Source: VRUE01 sp963702175 | GTDB taxonomy: Bacteria > Actinomycetota > Thermoleophilia > Solirubrobacterales > 70-9 | Length of the DNA stretch: 64,000 nt | Assembly (NCBI GenBank): GCA_963702175.1 | Contig: OY969721.1 | Location: 992,001-1,056,000, forward strand | Reading direction: 5' to 3' | Shown: positions 20,125 through 29,355 of the stretch, piece by piece | Layout of the letters: each line of letters begins with the position of its first letter | How positions within the stretch are numbered: position 1 is the stretch's first letter | Position numbers and translations under genes: made by a program | Notes under the pieces: model-generated | Databases searched by the model: none | Seen by the model: only the letters and a program-made list of their open reading frames with translations | What the model was told of the DNA's origin: nothing

Positions 20125-21552
20125 CTAAGCCGCGGCCGCGGCCTCGCGGTCGGCGGTCACCTGGTCGATGCCGCCCTTCATGTAGAAGGCGCCCTCGGGC
20201 AGCTCGTCGTGCTCGCCGTCGAGGATCTCGCGGAAGCCGCGCACCGTCTCGGCGACCGGCACGTACTCGCCGCTGCGACCGGTGAACTGCTCGGCGACGA
20301 AGAACGGCTGCGAGAGGAAGCGCTCGATCTTGCGCGCCCGCGAGACCGTCTGCTTATCCTCGTCGGAGAGCTCGTCGATACCGAGGATCGCGATGATGTC
20401 CTGCAGCTCCTTGTAGCGCTGCAGCACCTCCTGGACCTCGGTCGCGGTGCGGTAGTGCTCCTCGCCAACGACGTCGGGCTTGAGGATCGTCGAGGTCGAG
20501 TCGAGCGGGTCGACCGCCGGGTAGATCCCCTTCTCCGAGATCGCCCGCGAGAGCGTCGTCGTCGCGTTGAGGTGGGCGAACACCGAGGCCGGGGCCGGGT
20601 CGGTGAGGTCGTCGGCGGGGACGTAGATCGCCTGCACCGAGGTGACCGAGCCGCGCTCGGTCGAGGTGATCCGCTCCTGTAGTTCCCCCATCTCGGTCTC
20701 CAGCGTCGGCTGGTAACCGACCGCGGAGGGCATGCGCCCGAGCAGGGCCGAGACCTCCGAGCCCGCCTGGACGAAGCGGAAGATGTTGTCGATGAAAAGC
20801 AGCACGTCCTGACCGCCCTGCTCGCGGAAGTATTCGGCCATCGTCAGCCCCGAGAGCGCCACTCGCAGGCGGGCGCCCGGCGGCTCGTTCATCTGGCCGA
20901 AGACGAGCATCGTCTTGTCGATGACGCCGGACTCCTTCATCTCGAGCCAGAGGTCATTGCCCTCGCGAGAGCGCTCGCCGACGCCGCAGAAGGCGGAGAG
21001 GCCTTCGTGCTCTTCGCCGATCGAGCGGATCAGCTCCTGAATCAGGACGGTCTTGCCGACGCCGGCGCCGCCGAAGAGGCCGACCTTGCCGCCCTTGGCG
21101 TAGGGCGCGAGCAGGTCGATCACCTTGATCCCGGTCTCGAGGATCTCCTGGGTCGGTGCCAAGTCAGAGGCTTCCGGCGCGGGGCGGTGAATCGGCCAAC
21201 GCTCCTGCGCCTCCACCGGCTCGCCCAGGTCGATCGGCTCACCGAGCAGGTTGAAGATGCGGCCAAGGGTCGCGTCGCCGACCGGGACCGTGATCGGTCC
21301 ACCGGTGTCGACCACCTTGTCGCCGCGCTGCAGCCCGTCGGTGGCGTCCATCGCCACGGTGCGCACCCGGTTGTCGCCGAGGTGCTGCTGCACCTCGCAG
21401 ACCAGCTCAGTCGCTTCCGAGTCGCCGTCGCCGGCCATCTCGATCTTCACCGCTGAGTAGATCTCCGGCAGCTTGTCCGGGAAGACCGCGTCGACGACGA
21501 CGCCGGTCACCTGCTCGACCTGCCCTACGTTCGTTCCGTTGCTATCAGACAT
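20125..21552 (-). CDS. atpD: ATP synthase beta subunit
   Basis: 475-residue catalytic subunit of F1. The Walker A loop GLFGGAGVGKTVLIQEL is near residues 157-173; the catalytic-glutamate segment GVGERSREGND and Walker B DVLLFIDNIFRF follow, then SAVGYQPTLETEMG and the DELSDEDKQTVSRARKIERFLSQPFFVAEQFTG region that contacts gamma. The start follows AAAGGAACCA. The gap to atpG holds a short repeat also found between the two mutase subunits. Confidence 0.97.
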   Translation of the reverse strand: MSDSNGTNVGQVEQVTGVVVDAVFPDKLPEIYSAVKIEMAGDGDSEATELVCEVQQHLGDNRVRTVAMDATDGLQRGDKVVDTGGPITVPVGDATLGRIFNLLGEPIDLGEPVEAQERWPIHRPAPEASDLAPTQEILETGIKVIDLLAPYAKGGKVGLFGGAGVGKTVLIQELIRSIGEEHEGLSAFCGVGERSREGNDLWLEMKESGVIDKTMLVFGQMNEPPGARLRVALSGLTMAEYFREQGGQDVLLFIDNIFRFVQAGSEVSALLGRMPSAVGYQPTLETEMGELQERITSTERGSVTSVQAIYVPADDLTDPAPASVFAHLNATTTLSRAISEKGIYPAVDPLDSTSTILKPDVVGEEHYRTATEVQEVLQRYKELQDIIAILGIDELSDEDKQTVSRARKIERFLSQPFFVAEQFTGRSGEYVPVAETVRGFREILDGEHDELPEGAFYMKGGIDQVTADREAAAAA

Positions 21553-21583
21553 TGGTTCCTTTTCTCCGGTTCAAAACAATTGT

Positions 21584-21643
21584 CGCGCTTCGCTCGCTGC
21601 GCGAAGAATCAGATATGCACGCTTGCTCACTCCGCGCTCCTAG
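21584..21643 (-). repeat. Mid-operon motif family D, copy 1 (atpG-atpD gap)
   Basis: Plus-strand GCGAAGAATCAGATATGCAC then GCTTGCTCACTCCGCGCTC matches 48413-48451 with two substitutions. A hairpin CGCGC/GCGCG precedes it in both places. It overlaps the atpG stop codon and fills the gap before atpD, so it is transcribed within the operon. Confidence 0.6.
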
Positions 21644-22560
21644 CCGAGCGCCTCGGCGCCCGCGACGACCTCGAGGATCTCCTGGGTGATCTCGGCCTGG
21701 CGCACCCGGTTCATCTCCAGGGTCAGGTCGTCCATCATCGTCTCCGCGTTCTCGGCGGCGCTGCGCATCGCCGTCATCCGCGCCCCCAACTCGGAAGCTG
21801 CCGACTCGAGCAGGGCCCGGTAGACGGAGATGTTGACGTACTCGGGAATCAGCTGTGCGAGCAGCTCCTCGGCCTCGGGCTCGTATTCCCAAGTCGAGCG
21901 GCTGTGCGCCTTCTCGATCTCGGTCGCCTCAGCTTCCTCTTCCTCCTCCTCGACCCCCGCTCCGATCACGTCCGCCTGCTGCAGGGGCAGCAGCGTCTGC
22001 CGCCAGACGTGCTGGGTCAGGGGTGAGACGTAGCGGTTGTAGACCAGCTCGACCCGGTCGAGCTCGCCGTCGACGTAGCTGGAGGTCAGCTCCTCGCCGA
22101 TCTCACGTGCGTTGGCGAAGCCCGGGCGGTCGGTGAAGCCGGTGTAGGAGGTGCGCGGGTCCTCTTTGCGGAAGGTCAGCGCCGAGACGCCCTTGCGCCC
22201 GACCGCGGAGAAGACCGCCTCCTTGCCCTGCTCGCGGACCTCACTGCGGAGGCGGAACCCGTCGCGGATGATGTTGGTGTTGAAGGCGCCCGCCAGCCCA
22301 CGGTCGCCGGTGACCAGGACGATCCCGACGCGGCGCTCCTCCTCGCGCTCCTCCAGCACCGGCACGCGCGGGATGCCGCCCGCCTGCTCGGCGGCGCGGC
22401 GGGTGAGCTTTCGCATCCCCTGCGCGTAGGGGCGCAGCTGCTCAATCCGCTGCTCGGCCCGGCGCAGTCGCGCCGCGGCGACCATCTCCATCGCCCGCGT
22501 GATCTTGTTGATGTTCTTGATCGACGCGATGCGATTCTTGACGTCCTTCTGAGTGGCCAT
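21640..22560 (-). CDS. atpG: ATP synthase gamma subunit
   Basis: 306-residue central shaft of F1. The N-terminal helix QKDVKNRIASIKNINKITRAMEMVAAARLRRAEQRIEQLRPY and the C-terminal helix ENAETMMDDLTLEMNRVRQAEITQEILEVVAGAEAL form the coiled coil; ILVTGDRGLAGAFNTNIIR-type sequence (here VLVTGDRGLAGAFNTN) is the conserved Rossmann-like start. An acidic insert (about 205-225, VEEEEEEAEATEIEKAHS) is unusual but lies where actinobacterial gamma subunits carry loops. Follows atpA by 14 bases. Confidence 0.96.
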   Translation of the reverse strand: MATQKDVKNRIASIKNINKITRAMEMVAAARLRRAEQRIEQLRPYAQGMRKLTRRAAEQAGGIPRVPVLEEREEERRVGIVLVTGDRGLAGAFNTNIIRDGFRLRSEVREQGKEAVFSAVGRKGVSALTFRKEDPRTSYTGFTDRPGFANAREIGEELTSSYVDGELDRVELVYNRYVSPLTQHVWRQTLLPLQQADVIGAGVEEEEEEAEATEIEKAHSRSTWEYEPEAEELLAQLIPEYVNISVYRALLESAASELGARMTAMRSAAENAETMMDDLTLEMNRVRQAEITQEILEVVAGAEALG

Positions 22561-22574
22561 GGGAGGGACCGGCG

Positions 22575-24203
22575 TCAGGCCGGCGTGGCCTCCTTCTCAG
22601 CTTCCTCGACCCGGCTCGGCTTGGCCCGCTCCTCCTCGGAGCGGATCCGGTCGGACTCACCGGCCTCGATCGGGTCGCCGTGCTCGTCGAAATCGGCGCC
22701 GAAGTCGTCGACGAACTCGCGGATCGCCGCGCCCAGCTCCTCCTCGTCGGTCTCCTCGAGCTTGCCGGTCTCGGCAATGCGGTCGAGCAGCTCGGCCTTC
22801 TCGGCGCGCAGGCGGATCCGCAGGTCGCGCAGGAACTCGCCGACGCGCTCGGTCTTGACCCGGTCGAGGAAGCCGCCGGTGCCGGAGTAGATCGCGGCGA
22901 CCTGGTCCGCCACCTCGAGCGGTTCGCGCTCCTTCTGCTTCAGCAGCTCGACCAGCCGCTGCCCGCGGTTCAGCGTTTTCTGGGTCTCCGCGTCGAGCTC
23001 GGAGCCGAACTGGGCAAAGGCCTCGAGGTCGCGGAACTGGGAGAGCTCGAGACGGAGCTTGCCAGCAACCTTCTTCATCGCCTTGGTCTGTGCGTTGCCG
23101 CCCACCCGCGAGACCGAGATGCCGACGTTGATCGCCGGCCGCACGCCCGAGTAGAAGAGATCGGACTCGAGGAAGATCTGACCGTCGGTGATCGAGATCA
23201 CGTTGGTCGGGATGTAGGCGGAGACGTCAGAGGCCTGGGTCTCGATGATCGGCAGCGCCGTCAGCGAGCCGCCGCCGAGGTCGTCGTTGAGCTTGACCGC
23301 CCGCTCCAATAGGCGCGAGTGCAGGTAGAAGACGTCTCCCGGATAGGCCTCGCGTCCAGGCGGGCGCCGCAGCAGCAGCGACATCTGGCGGTAGGCGTAG
23401 GCGTGCTTGGTGAGGTCGTCGTAGACGCAGAGCGCGGCTTTGCCCTCGTAGAGGAAGTGCTCCCCCATCGCGCAGCCCGCGTAGGGAGCGATGAACTTGA
23501 TCGGCGCCGCCTCGTCGGCGGGGGCGGCGACGATGATCGTGTTCTCCATCGCGCCGTTCTCCTCCAGCACCTGCTTGAGCTGGACCACAGTGGACATCTT
23601 CTGTCCGATCGCGACGTAGATGCAGACCATGTCCTTGTCGCGGTTGTTGATGATCGTGTCGATCGCGATCGCCGTCTTGCCTGTCTGGCGGTCGCCGATG
23701 ATCAGCTCTCGCTGGCCGCGTCCGATCGGAATCATCCCGTCGATCGACATCAGCCCGGTCTGGACCGGTTCGGTGACCGGCTGGCGCTGGACGACGCCGG
23801 GGGCCTTGAACTCGGCCGGGCGGGTCTGCGTCGTCGCCACCTCGCCCTTGTCGTCGAGCGGGCGCCCGAGCGGGTCGACCATGCGGCCGAGCAGCTCATC
23901 GCCGACCGGGATCCGCAGCAAGTGGCCGGTGCGCTTGACCGTGTCGCCCTCGACGATCTTGTCCCACTCACCGAAGAGCACGGCGCCGACGTTGTCGGCC
24001 TCGAGGTTGAGCGCGAGGCCGGTGACGCCGTGCGGTAGGTCCAGCATCTCCAGCGCCATGCAACTGTCGAGGCCGTGGATGCGGGCGATCCCGTCAGCCA
24101 CCGACAGCACCGTGCCAACCTCGGAGAGGTCGGCGCTCGCCGTGTCCATTCCCTCGATCCGCTCACGCAGGATCGATGCGATCTCGTCTGGCTTTATCTC
24201 CAC
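22575..24203 (-). CDS. atpA: ATP synthase alpha subunit
   Basis: 542-residue non-catalytic nucleotide-binding subunit of F1. Visible: MEIKPDEIASILRERIEGM start, GDRQTGKTAIAIDTIINN (Walker A, about 170), the arginine-finger region SVSRVGGNAQTKAMKKVAGKLRLELSQFRDLEAFAQFGSELD, and NRGQRLVELLKQ. The last 35 residues are an acidic/basic tail beyond the usual end, seen in other actinobacterial AtpA. RBS AGGAGGAAAG lies just upstream of the ATG. Directly follows atpH. Confidence 0.97.
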   Translation of the reverse strand: MEIKPDEIASILRERIEGMDTASADLSEVGTVLSVADGIARIHGLDSCMALEMLDLPHGVTGLALNLEADNVGAVLFGEWDKIVEGDTVKRTGHLLRIPVGDELLGRMVDPLGRPLDDKGEVATTQTRPAEFKAPGVVQRQPVTEPVQTGLMSIDGMIPIGRGQRELIIGDRQTGKTAIAIDTIINNRDKDMVCIYVAIGQKMSTVVQLKQVLEENGAMENTIIVAAPADEAAPIKFIAPYAGCAMGEHFLYEGKAALCVYDDLTKHAYAYRQMSLLLRRPPGREAYPGDVFYLHSRLLERAVKLNDDLGGGSLTALPIIETQASDVSAYIPTNVISITDGQIFLESDLFYSGVRPAINVGISVSRVGGNAQTKAMKKVAGKLRLELSQFRDLEAFAQFGSELDAETQKTLNRGQRLVELLKQKEREPLEVADQVAAIYSGTGGFLDRVKTERVGEFLRDLRIRLRAEKAELLDRIAETGKLEETDEEELGAAIREFVDDFGADFDEHGDPIEAGESDRIRSEEERAKPSRVEEAEKEATPA

Positions 24204-24218
24204 TGCGGTCTTTCCTCC

Positions 24219-24752
24219 TTACGCCGCCTGCGCGACGCTCTTTCGAAGTTTCTCCAGGCGGCTGCGAATGCTCGCGTCGAGGACCATGTTGCCGACCTGG
24301 AGCACGATGCCGCCGAGAATCTCCTCGTCGACGCCGCTCGCCAGGTCCACCTTCTGTCCGGTCTGCCGTTCGATCTCCTCGCCGATCTTGGCGACGACCG
24401 CCGGGTCCAGCTCGACCGCGCTGGTCACCGTCACATCGAGCCGCCGGTTCTCATGCTTCCAGCGCTCCTCGAACTGCCGGCGGATCCGGAAGACCTCGGT
24501 CATCCGCCCCTTCTCGATCAGCAGCTCGAGGAAGTTGACCAGCTCCGTGTCGGCGCCACTGACAGCGCGCTTCAGGCCTTCCTCCTTCTCCGCCGAGGAG
24601 AAGTAGGGACTGAAGAAGAAGACCTGCAGCTCGCGGTTGCGGTCGAGGGCATCGACGAACTGACCCAGCTCCTCGCGGATCGCGTCGAGCTTGCCCCGCT
24701 CCTTGGCGACGTCGAAGAGCGCCTCGGCGTATACGCGAGCTGCGTCCTGCAT
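24219..24752 (-). CDS. atpH: ATP synthase delta subunit
   Basis: 177-residue peripheral-stalk subunit joining the F1 crown to subunit b. Start taken at the ATG 24750-24752 (MQDAARVYAEALFDVAKERGKLDAIREELGQFVDALDRN), the standard OSCP-type N-terminus, only two bases after atpF; the open frame extends upstream but that is atpF overlap. The C-terminal VTVTSAVELDPAVVAKIGEEIERQTGQKVDLASGVDEEILGGIVLQVGNMVLDASIRSRLEKLRKSV is typical. A separate, unfused delta, unlike the b-delta fusion of mycobacteria. Confidence 0.95.
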   Translation of the reverse strand: MQDAARVYAEALFDVAKERGKLDAIREELGQFVDALDRNRELQVFFFSPYFSSAEKEEGLKRAVSGADTELVNFLELLIEKGRMTEVFRIRRQFEERWKHENRRLDVTVTSAVELDPAVVAKIGEEIERQTGQKVDLASGVDEEILGGIVLQVGNMVLDASIRSRLEKLRKSVAQAA

Positions 24753-24754
24753 GA

Positions 24755-25345
24755 CTAGTTCTCGGACCCCGAGAGGGAGGTGAAGTCGACCTCGCTGAGC
24801 GCCTCCTCGACGAGGCGACGCTGGTCCTCGGCGGTGAGCGACTTGCGCGTCACCTTCTCGGTCGCCAGCACGGTCAGATCGGCGACCTCCTTGCGGATCT
24901 GCTCCAGCGAGCGCCGCGTCTCGGCCTCGATGTCGCGCTTCGCGGCGGAGACCAGCTCCTCGCGCTTCTCCTTGCCGGCCGTGGTGGCCTCGGATTCGGC
25001 GACCTCCGCCGCTTTGCGGGCGCGGGCCATGATGTCGTCGGCCTGCTCGCGAGCCTCGGCGAGACGCGCGCGGTACTCCTCGAGCAGCTCGTCGGACTCC
25101 TTGCGTTGCCGCTCGGCTGCCTCGATCGACTCGGAGATCGCTTTGGCGCGCTTGTCGAGCGCCTCCTGGATCCGCGGGAAGGCGACCTTGCTCAGCACCC
25201 ACATCGTGAACAGGAAGAGAACCAGCGTCCAGATCATCAGGCCAAGGCCCGGCGAGACCAGGAAGCTGCCGCCTTCTTCCTCCTGGCCATGCGCCTCCTG
25301 AGCGAGGACGAGCAGGGCGCTTGCTATGTCGCCGAATACCTCCAC
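24755..25345 (-). CDS. atpF: ATP synthase subunit b
   Basis: 196-residue peripheral-stalk subunit. One membrane span near residues 33-55 (GLGLMIWTLVLFLFTMWVLSKVAFPRI), then a long charged helix (ALDKRAKAISESIEAAERQRKESDELLEEYRARLAEAREQADDIMARARKAAEVAESEATTAGKEKREELV) typical of the b dimer. A short N-terminal segment before the span is present. Only one b gene is seen. Four bases separate it from atpE. Confidence 0.95.
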   Translation of the reverse strand: MEVFGDIASALLVLAQEAHGQEEEGGSFLVSPGLGLMIWTLVLFLFTMWVLSKVAFPRIQEALDKRAKAISESIEAAERQRKESDELLEEYRARLAEAREQADDIMARARKAAEVAESEATTAGKEKREELVSAAKRDIEAETRRSLEQIRKEVADLTVLATEKVTRKSLTAEDQRRLVEEALSEVDFTSLSGSEN

Positions 25346-25349
25346 GTGC

Positions 25350-25619
25350 CTAGAGGAAGAAGGCGATCAGGCCGAAGATGAACGTGTAGAAGGCGACGGC
25401 CTCGGTCAGCGCGAAGCCGAGCCAGCGGATGCTCTGCAGCTCGTCTTTCATCTCGGGCTGACGGGCAACCGACTCGATCTCCTTGCCGAAGATGAAGCCG
25501 ACGCCGATGCCGGCGCCGATCGAGCCGAGCCCGGCGCCGACGCCAAGCGCAATCGCCTTGCCCGCGTCGGTCACACCTTCGTCGGTGACCTCGGCAATCG
25601 GTAGGGACATGAGATCCAT
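25350..25619 (-). CDS. atpE: ATP synthase subunit c
   Basis: 89-residue rotor-ring proteolipid. Helix 1 is ALGVGAGLGSIGAGIGVGFIFGKEIESVARQPEMK (glycine-rich GxGxG packing face and conserved polar-loop RQP); helix 2 is IRWLGFALTEAVAFYTFIFGLIAFFL with the ion-carrying glutamate in ALTEAVAF. No sodium-site pattern is evident, so proton coupling is likely. Start at the ATG 25617-25619, with AGGAG about ten bases upstream; MSLP at 25610 is an alternative. Confidence 0.95.
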   Translation of the reverse strand: MDLMSLPIAEVTDEGVTDAGKAIALGVGAGLGSIGAGIGVGFIFGKEIESVARQPEMKDELQSIRWLGFALTEAVAFYTFIFGLIAFFL

Positions 25620-25638
25620 CGAGTTCGACTCCTTTTCT

Positions 25639-26586
25639 TTAGTGACTGGCGGAGGTGGCTCCGCCGATGTAGATCGCGGTGAGGGTCGAGAAGATAAACG
25701 CCTGTAGCGTCGCGACCAGACCCACCTCGAAGATGAAGAACACGAAGGCCATCGGGAAAGTGAGGGCCCCGAGGGCGGCAATGCCGAGCAGCACGGCGAG
25801 CCCACCGCCCATGAAGAGCAGCAGCAGGTGGCCGGCGAGGATGTTGGCGAAGAGACGCACGGAGAGCGAGATCAGCCGCACGAAGTGGGAGATCACCTCG
25901 ATCGTGAAGATCGCCGCCTTGCCGATCGGGTTCATCTCCTCCAGGCCCGGAGGCAGCCAGCTGGCGAAGTAGGCGAAGAAGCCCTTGGCCCGGATCCCTT
26001 CGACGTGGTAGGCGACCCAGACGACCAGGGTCAGGACCAGCGGGATCGAGATGTTGGCGGTCGCCGCGTAGAGGGCGAAGGCGGGAACTTCGATGCCGAA
26101 GATGTCGACCGGGTGCTCGGTGTTGATCGGCAGCGGCAGGAAGCCGATCATGTTCGAGAACCAGATCCAGAAGAAGAGCGCGGCGAGGAAGGGGAACCAG
26201 CGCACGGCGGTGGCGCGGTCGAGGTTGCCGCCGGTGATGTTGTTCTTGGTCAGGTCGTAGGCGACCTCGATCGCGGTCTGGACCCGGTTCGGTTTCTCCG
26301 CCATCCGGCGACTGATCCAGACCATCGTGAAGATCGTCAGGCCGCTGGCCAGGGCCAGATACAGAACCGCCTTGTTGATGCTGAGGTCGAGGCTGCCGAG
26401 GTGGATCGAGACCCATGGTTCGAGCTTGAACTCGTTCTGGGGCTGGAAGGATTCGTTTTTGCCGTCGCTGCCGAAGACCAGCAGCAGGAGGACGGTGAGC
26501 GCGAGGTAGACGCCGAGGCCGATCAGCACCTTGGCCTTGGTGCTGAGGCCCTGCGAGCCGCCGCCGCTTGCCGTTGCCGCCTCCAT
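25639..26586 (-). CDS. atpB: ATP synthase subunit a
   Basis: 315-residue integral membrane channel subunit of Fo, with about six spans. The essential arginine is in SLSVRLFANILAGHLLLLFMGG; other conserved parts are RWFPFLAALFFWIWFSNMIGFLP and the terminal helix AFVFFIFEVGLVATLQAFIFSTLTAIYIG. The ATG at 26586 lies three bases after the atpI-like gene. Confidence 0.96.
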   Translation of the reverse strand: MEAATASGGGSQGLSTKAKVLIGLGVYLALTVLLLLVFGSDGKNESFQPQNEFKLEPWVSIHLGSLDLSINKAVLYLALASGLTIFTMVWISRRMAEKPNRVQTAIEVAYDLTKNNITGGNLDRATAVRWFPFLAALFFWIWFSNMIGFLPLPINTEHPVDIFGIEVPAFALYAATANISIPLVLTLVVWVAYHVEGIRAKGFFAYFASWLPPGLEEMNPIGKAAIFTIEVISHFVRLISLSVRLFANILAGHLLLLFMGGGLAVLLGIAALGALTFPMAFVFFIFEVGLVATLQAFIFSTLTAIYIGGATSASH

Positions 26587-26588
26587 GC

Positions 26589-26969
26589 CTACGAGGCCCC
26601 CTGCCCCTCAGGGGCCGCGAAGAGCTGGGCGATGCCCTGGGCGGCGAAGGAGACCGTGAACAGCACGACCAGCAGGACTGCCGCGGCGAGGCCCGCCTCG
26701 TGGTCTGCCAGCAGGCCACCCAACAGCACCGCGGTGACCATCAGCCAGACGCGCGCAAGCGAGGTCGCCGCGATCGTCCCCATCGCCCGCTGACGGTTGC
26801 CCGCGGCCAGTTCCCGGTTCGCGTGGCGGCCGGCCACGACCTGGATCCCACGCTGGGCGAGCCAGGCGGCAGCGGCCACCGCATAGCCGACGAGTGGCAA
26901 ATCGCCAAGCACGAAAACCGCGAGCGCGGCTATTAGGACCACGAGGTCGACATGCTTGGGAGGAGACAT
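26589..26969 (-). CDS. AtpI-like small membrane protein
   Basis: 126 residues with about four hydrophobic segments (VDLVVLIAALAVFVLGDLPLVGYAVAAAAWLAQRG; then LARVWLMVTAVLLGGLLADHEAGLAAAVLLVVLFTVSFAAQG). Position as first gene of the ATP synthase operon, directly before atpB, is that of AtpI, which helps assemble the c-ring; sequence similarity to classic AtpI is weak by eye, so the name rests on context. The operon promoter should lie in the 103-base gap to the WecA-like gene. Confidence 0.65.
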   Translation of the reverse strand: MSPPKHVDLVVLIAALAVFVLGDLPLVGYAVAAAAWLAQRGIQVVAGRHANRELAAGNRQRAMGTIAATSLARVWLMVTAVLLGGLLADHEAGLAAAVLLVVLFTVSFAAQGIAQLFAAPEGQGAS

Positions 26970-27072
26970 AAGAAGCGCCCGAACCCTGGAGGCGGGCGGA
27001 CGAGCGACTATATCCGAAAGGCCCGCGATTGGCTTTCTAGAGCCAGTTCGTGAGGCTTGTTACAACCTGTTA

Positions 27073-28302
27073 CTAATGCCTTGCATCCTCGGGGTCAATC
27101 GCCTCGAACTCGCCGGTTTCGGGGTCGATTGCAGGGAAGGTCCCGGTCTCCAGCTCGCGAGCCACCGCGCGGTCGACCTCTTCGGCCTGCGGCTCTGGCC
27201 TGCCCGCATCGCGGCGCACGCCGACCAGCTGGCGCAAGCGGGTGCGGCGCAGCTTGAGGATCTCCAGCACGTTGACCAGATAGACGCTGGCGGCAAGCGC
27301 CAGCAGACCGCAGGCCGCGACTACCGCCGTCCAGAGAGCGTCGAAGTCACCGCGATCGTCGCTGTAGGGGATGAAGCGGAGGGCCATCGCCAGACCCGCC
27401 ATCACCAGAGCCCAGCCGTAGAGGTAGGCGAGGGTGCGGCGTTGTGAGAATCCGATGTTGGCCATGCGGTGGTGGAAGTGCCAGCGATCGGCCCGGTAGA
27501 TCGGCTGGCGGTACTTGAGCCGCTTGGCGACGACGAAACCGGTGTCGAGGATCGGCACGGCAAGGACAACCAGCGGCAGGACGAGGGCGACGACGGCGTT
27601 GGTCTTGAGCGCGCCCTGGACCGCGGCCGTGGCGAGCAGGTAGCCGAGCAGGTTGGAGCCGGTGTCCCCCATGAAGCTCGAGGCGGGTGGGAAGCCGTGG
27701 CGGAGGAAGCCGAGCGCGCCGCCCGCGGTCAGTGCCGCGAGTACGCCGGCCGCGTTGCGGTCGAGCGAGAGGGCGATCACCGCCAGGGCGATTGCGGCGA
27801 TCGTGCAGACGCCGGCGGCGAGGCCGTCGATGCCGTCGATGAAGTTGATCACGTTGACGACGGCGACGATCCCGATCACGGTCAGCGGGTAGGTGACCCA
27901 GCCGAGCTCAAAGCCGCCGACGAAGGGCAGGGTGAGGACCTCGGGATGGACTCCTCCCAGGACCGGGATCAGGGCGGCGCCGACCTGGCCCAGCAGCTTC
28001 GGCAGGGCCGGCAGGCCGCGCACGTCGTCGAGCACGCCGACGAAGGCGATCGCCGCGGCGCCGATCAGGATCGAGCGGGTCTCGCCGTCGGCCGGCAGCC
28101 AGATCCATCCGGAGACCTCAATCGCAACGAAGATCGCCAGTCCCGAGAGCCGCGGCATGGGCTTGTCGTGCAGACCCCTCTCCTTGGGCAGGTCGATCGC
28201 CCCGAGCCGGCGGGCGAGCCGCTCGGCATATGGCACCAGCAGCCAGGCGATCGCTGCCGCCACGATGAAGGCGAGGACGGCGTCGGTTGTCGTCGCAGCC
28301 AT
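27073..28302 (-). CDS. WecA/MraY-family undecaprenyl-phosphate glycosyl-1-phosphate transferase
   Basis: 409-residue polytopic membrane enzyme (about 10 spans) that links a sugar-1-phosphate to undecaprenyl phosphate. Family motifs: the loop RGLHDKPMPRLSG, FVGVLDDVRGLPALPKLLGQ (metal-binding Asp pair DD), NVINFIDGIDGLAAG, SSFMGDTGSNLLGY, and the cytosolic histidine motif YRADRWHFHHRM. The hydrophilic C-terminal 50 residues are an extra tail. In Actinobacteria this gene commonly precedes the atp operon. It starts polysaccharide or arabinogalactan-like linker synthesis; the exact sugar is not decidable. Confidence 0.9.
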   Translation of the reverse strand: MAATTTDAVLAFIVAAAIAWLLVPYAERLARRLGAIDLPKERGLHDKPMPRLSGLAIFVAIEVSGWIWLPADGETRSILIGAAAIAFVGVLDDVRGLPALPKLLGQVGAALIPVLGGVHPEVLTLPFVGGFELGWVTYPLTVIGIVAVVNVINFIDGIDGLAAGVCTIAAIALAVIALSLDRNAAGVLAALTAGGALGFLRHGFPPASSFMGDTGSNLLGYLLATAAVQGALKTNAVVALVLPLVVLAVPILDTGFVVAKRLKYRQPIYRADRWHFHHRMANIGFSQRRTLAYLYGWALVMAGLAMALRFIPYSDDRGDFDALWTAVVAACGLLALAASVYLVNVLEILKLRRTRLRQLVGVRRDAGRPEPQAEEVDRAVARELETGTFPAIDPETGEFEAIDPEDARH

Positions 28303-28338
28303 TTCGCTGCCCCGAGAGAGATGCGGGGCCGGCTCAGG

Positions 28339-29355
28339 CTACTCGACGGTCTCGACAGCGCCGAGCACGCCGTCGAGGAGCAAAGCCGGATCGCGCGGGT
28401 GAAGCACGCCGACCGAAGATTCGCGCTTTCGCAGCGGCAGGGCCGCCGGGTCGTCCAGCACCTGCAGTCGACCGGCGGCGATCAGCGCCTCGTCGACACC
28501 TCCCATGCGCCCGGTGAAGGTGGTGAAGACCGGAGTGCCGAGCGCCACCGCCTCGCGGTTCATCGTGCCGCCGGCGCTGACCACGAGGTCGGCATAGGCG
28601 ATCAGGCTCTGCGCGTCGATCGCGCGCTCGGGCACGATCAGGTTGGCGGCGCCCATCTCCCTCACCTCGGCCCCTTGGCGCGCAGTGCGGGGAATCACCA
28701 CCGCCTGCACGTCCGCGCTGGCGGCGAGGTGTCGGATCGCCGCTCCGTAGAGATCGTTGCGGGCGTGGTACTCGGAGGTCTCGGGCGGCGGCCGGAGGAC
28801 GACGAGCATCTTCTCGCGATCGAGCCTGAGCTCCTCGACGACCGCCGGGTCGGGCTCGAAGTCCGCCAGGTAGTACTCCTCCTTCAGGCCGGGATAGCGA
28901 ACCAGCTTGCGCTCCTTCGCTCCGATCCGCTCCAGGCGCTCGATCGGAATCGCGTCCGGGACCAGCACCCGCCGGGCGGCACGGAAGGCGATCTGGCGCT
29001 GCCAGCCGGCGAACTCGTAGTCCTGTAGTTGAGCGGAGGGAATGCGGTGGAGCGCCGAGACGACGGCGAGGTCGACCGAGCCGTGGGCGACGGCGAGGTC
29101 AGGCCGCCGCCCGCGCAGCAGGCGCGCCAGTCGCGCCGAGCGCCCCGCCAGCGCCCGCCCCTTGCCGAGCGCGGAGGCGCCGCCGTGACTGCCGACGGCG
29201 ACGTACGGGATACCGAGCCGCTCGAGGATCCCCAGCGTCTGGCCGTACTCGCGGGCGGTTACGAGGACCTCGTGCCCGCGCTCTTCCAACCGCTCGATGA
29301 TTGGCCGCAGCACCAGCGGGTGCGCAGCCGCGGTGCAGTCAGCCCAGATCCTCAA
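28339..29355 (-). CDS. DUF354 family protein, glycosyltransferase-like fold
   Basis: 338 residues starting MRIWADCTAAAHPLVLRPIIERLEERGHEVLVTAREYGQTLGILERLGIPY, the DUF354 pattern with two Rossmann-like halves as in GT-B glycosyltransferases. The second half holds VVLRPPPETSEYH, VIPRTARQ and ADLVVSAGGTMNREAVALGTPVFTTFTGRMGGVDEALI, resembling the UDP-sugar site of MurG-like enzymes. Likely acts in envelope glycan synthesis with the WecA-like neighbour, but its reaction is unknown. It overlaps the glyA stop by four bases. Confidence 0.8.
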   Translation of the reverse strand: MRIWADCTAAAHPLVLRPIIERLEERGHEVLVTAREYGQTLGILERLGIPYVAVGSHGGASALGKGRALAGRSARLARLLRGRRPDLAVAHGSVDLAVVSALHRIPSAQLQDYEFAGWQRQIAFRAARRVLVPDAIPIERLERIGAKERKLVRYPGLKEEYYLADFEPDPAVVEELRLDREKMLVVLRPPPETSEYHARNDLYGAAIRHLAASADVQAVVIPRTARQGAEVREMGAANLIVPERAIDAQSLIAYADLVVSAGGTMNREAVALGTPVFTTFTGRMGGVDEALIAAGRLQVLDDPAALPLRKRESSVGVLHPRDPALLLDGVLGAVETVE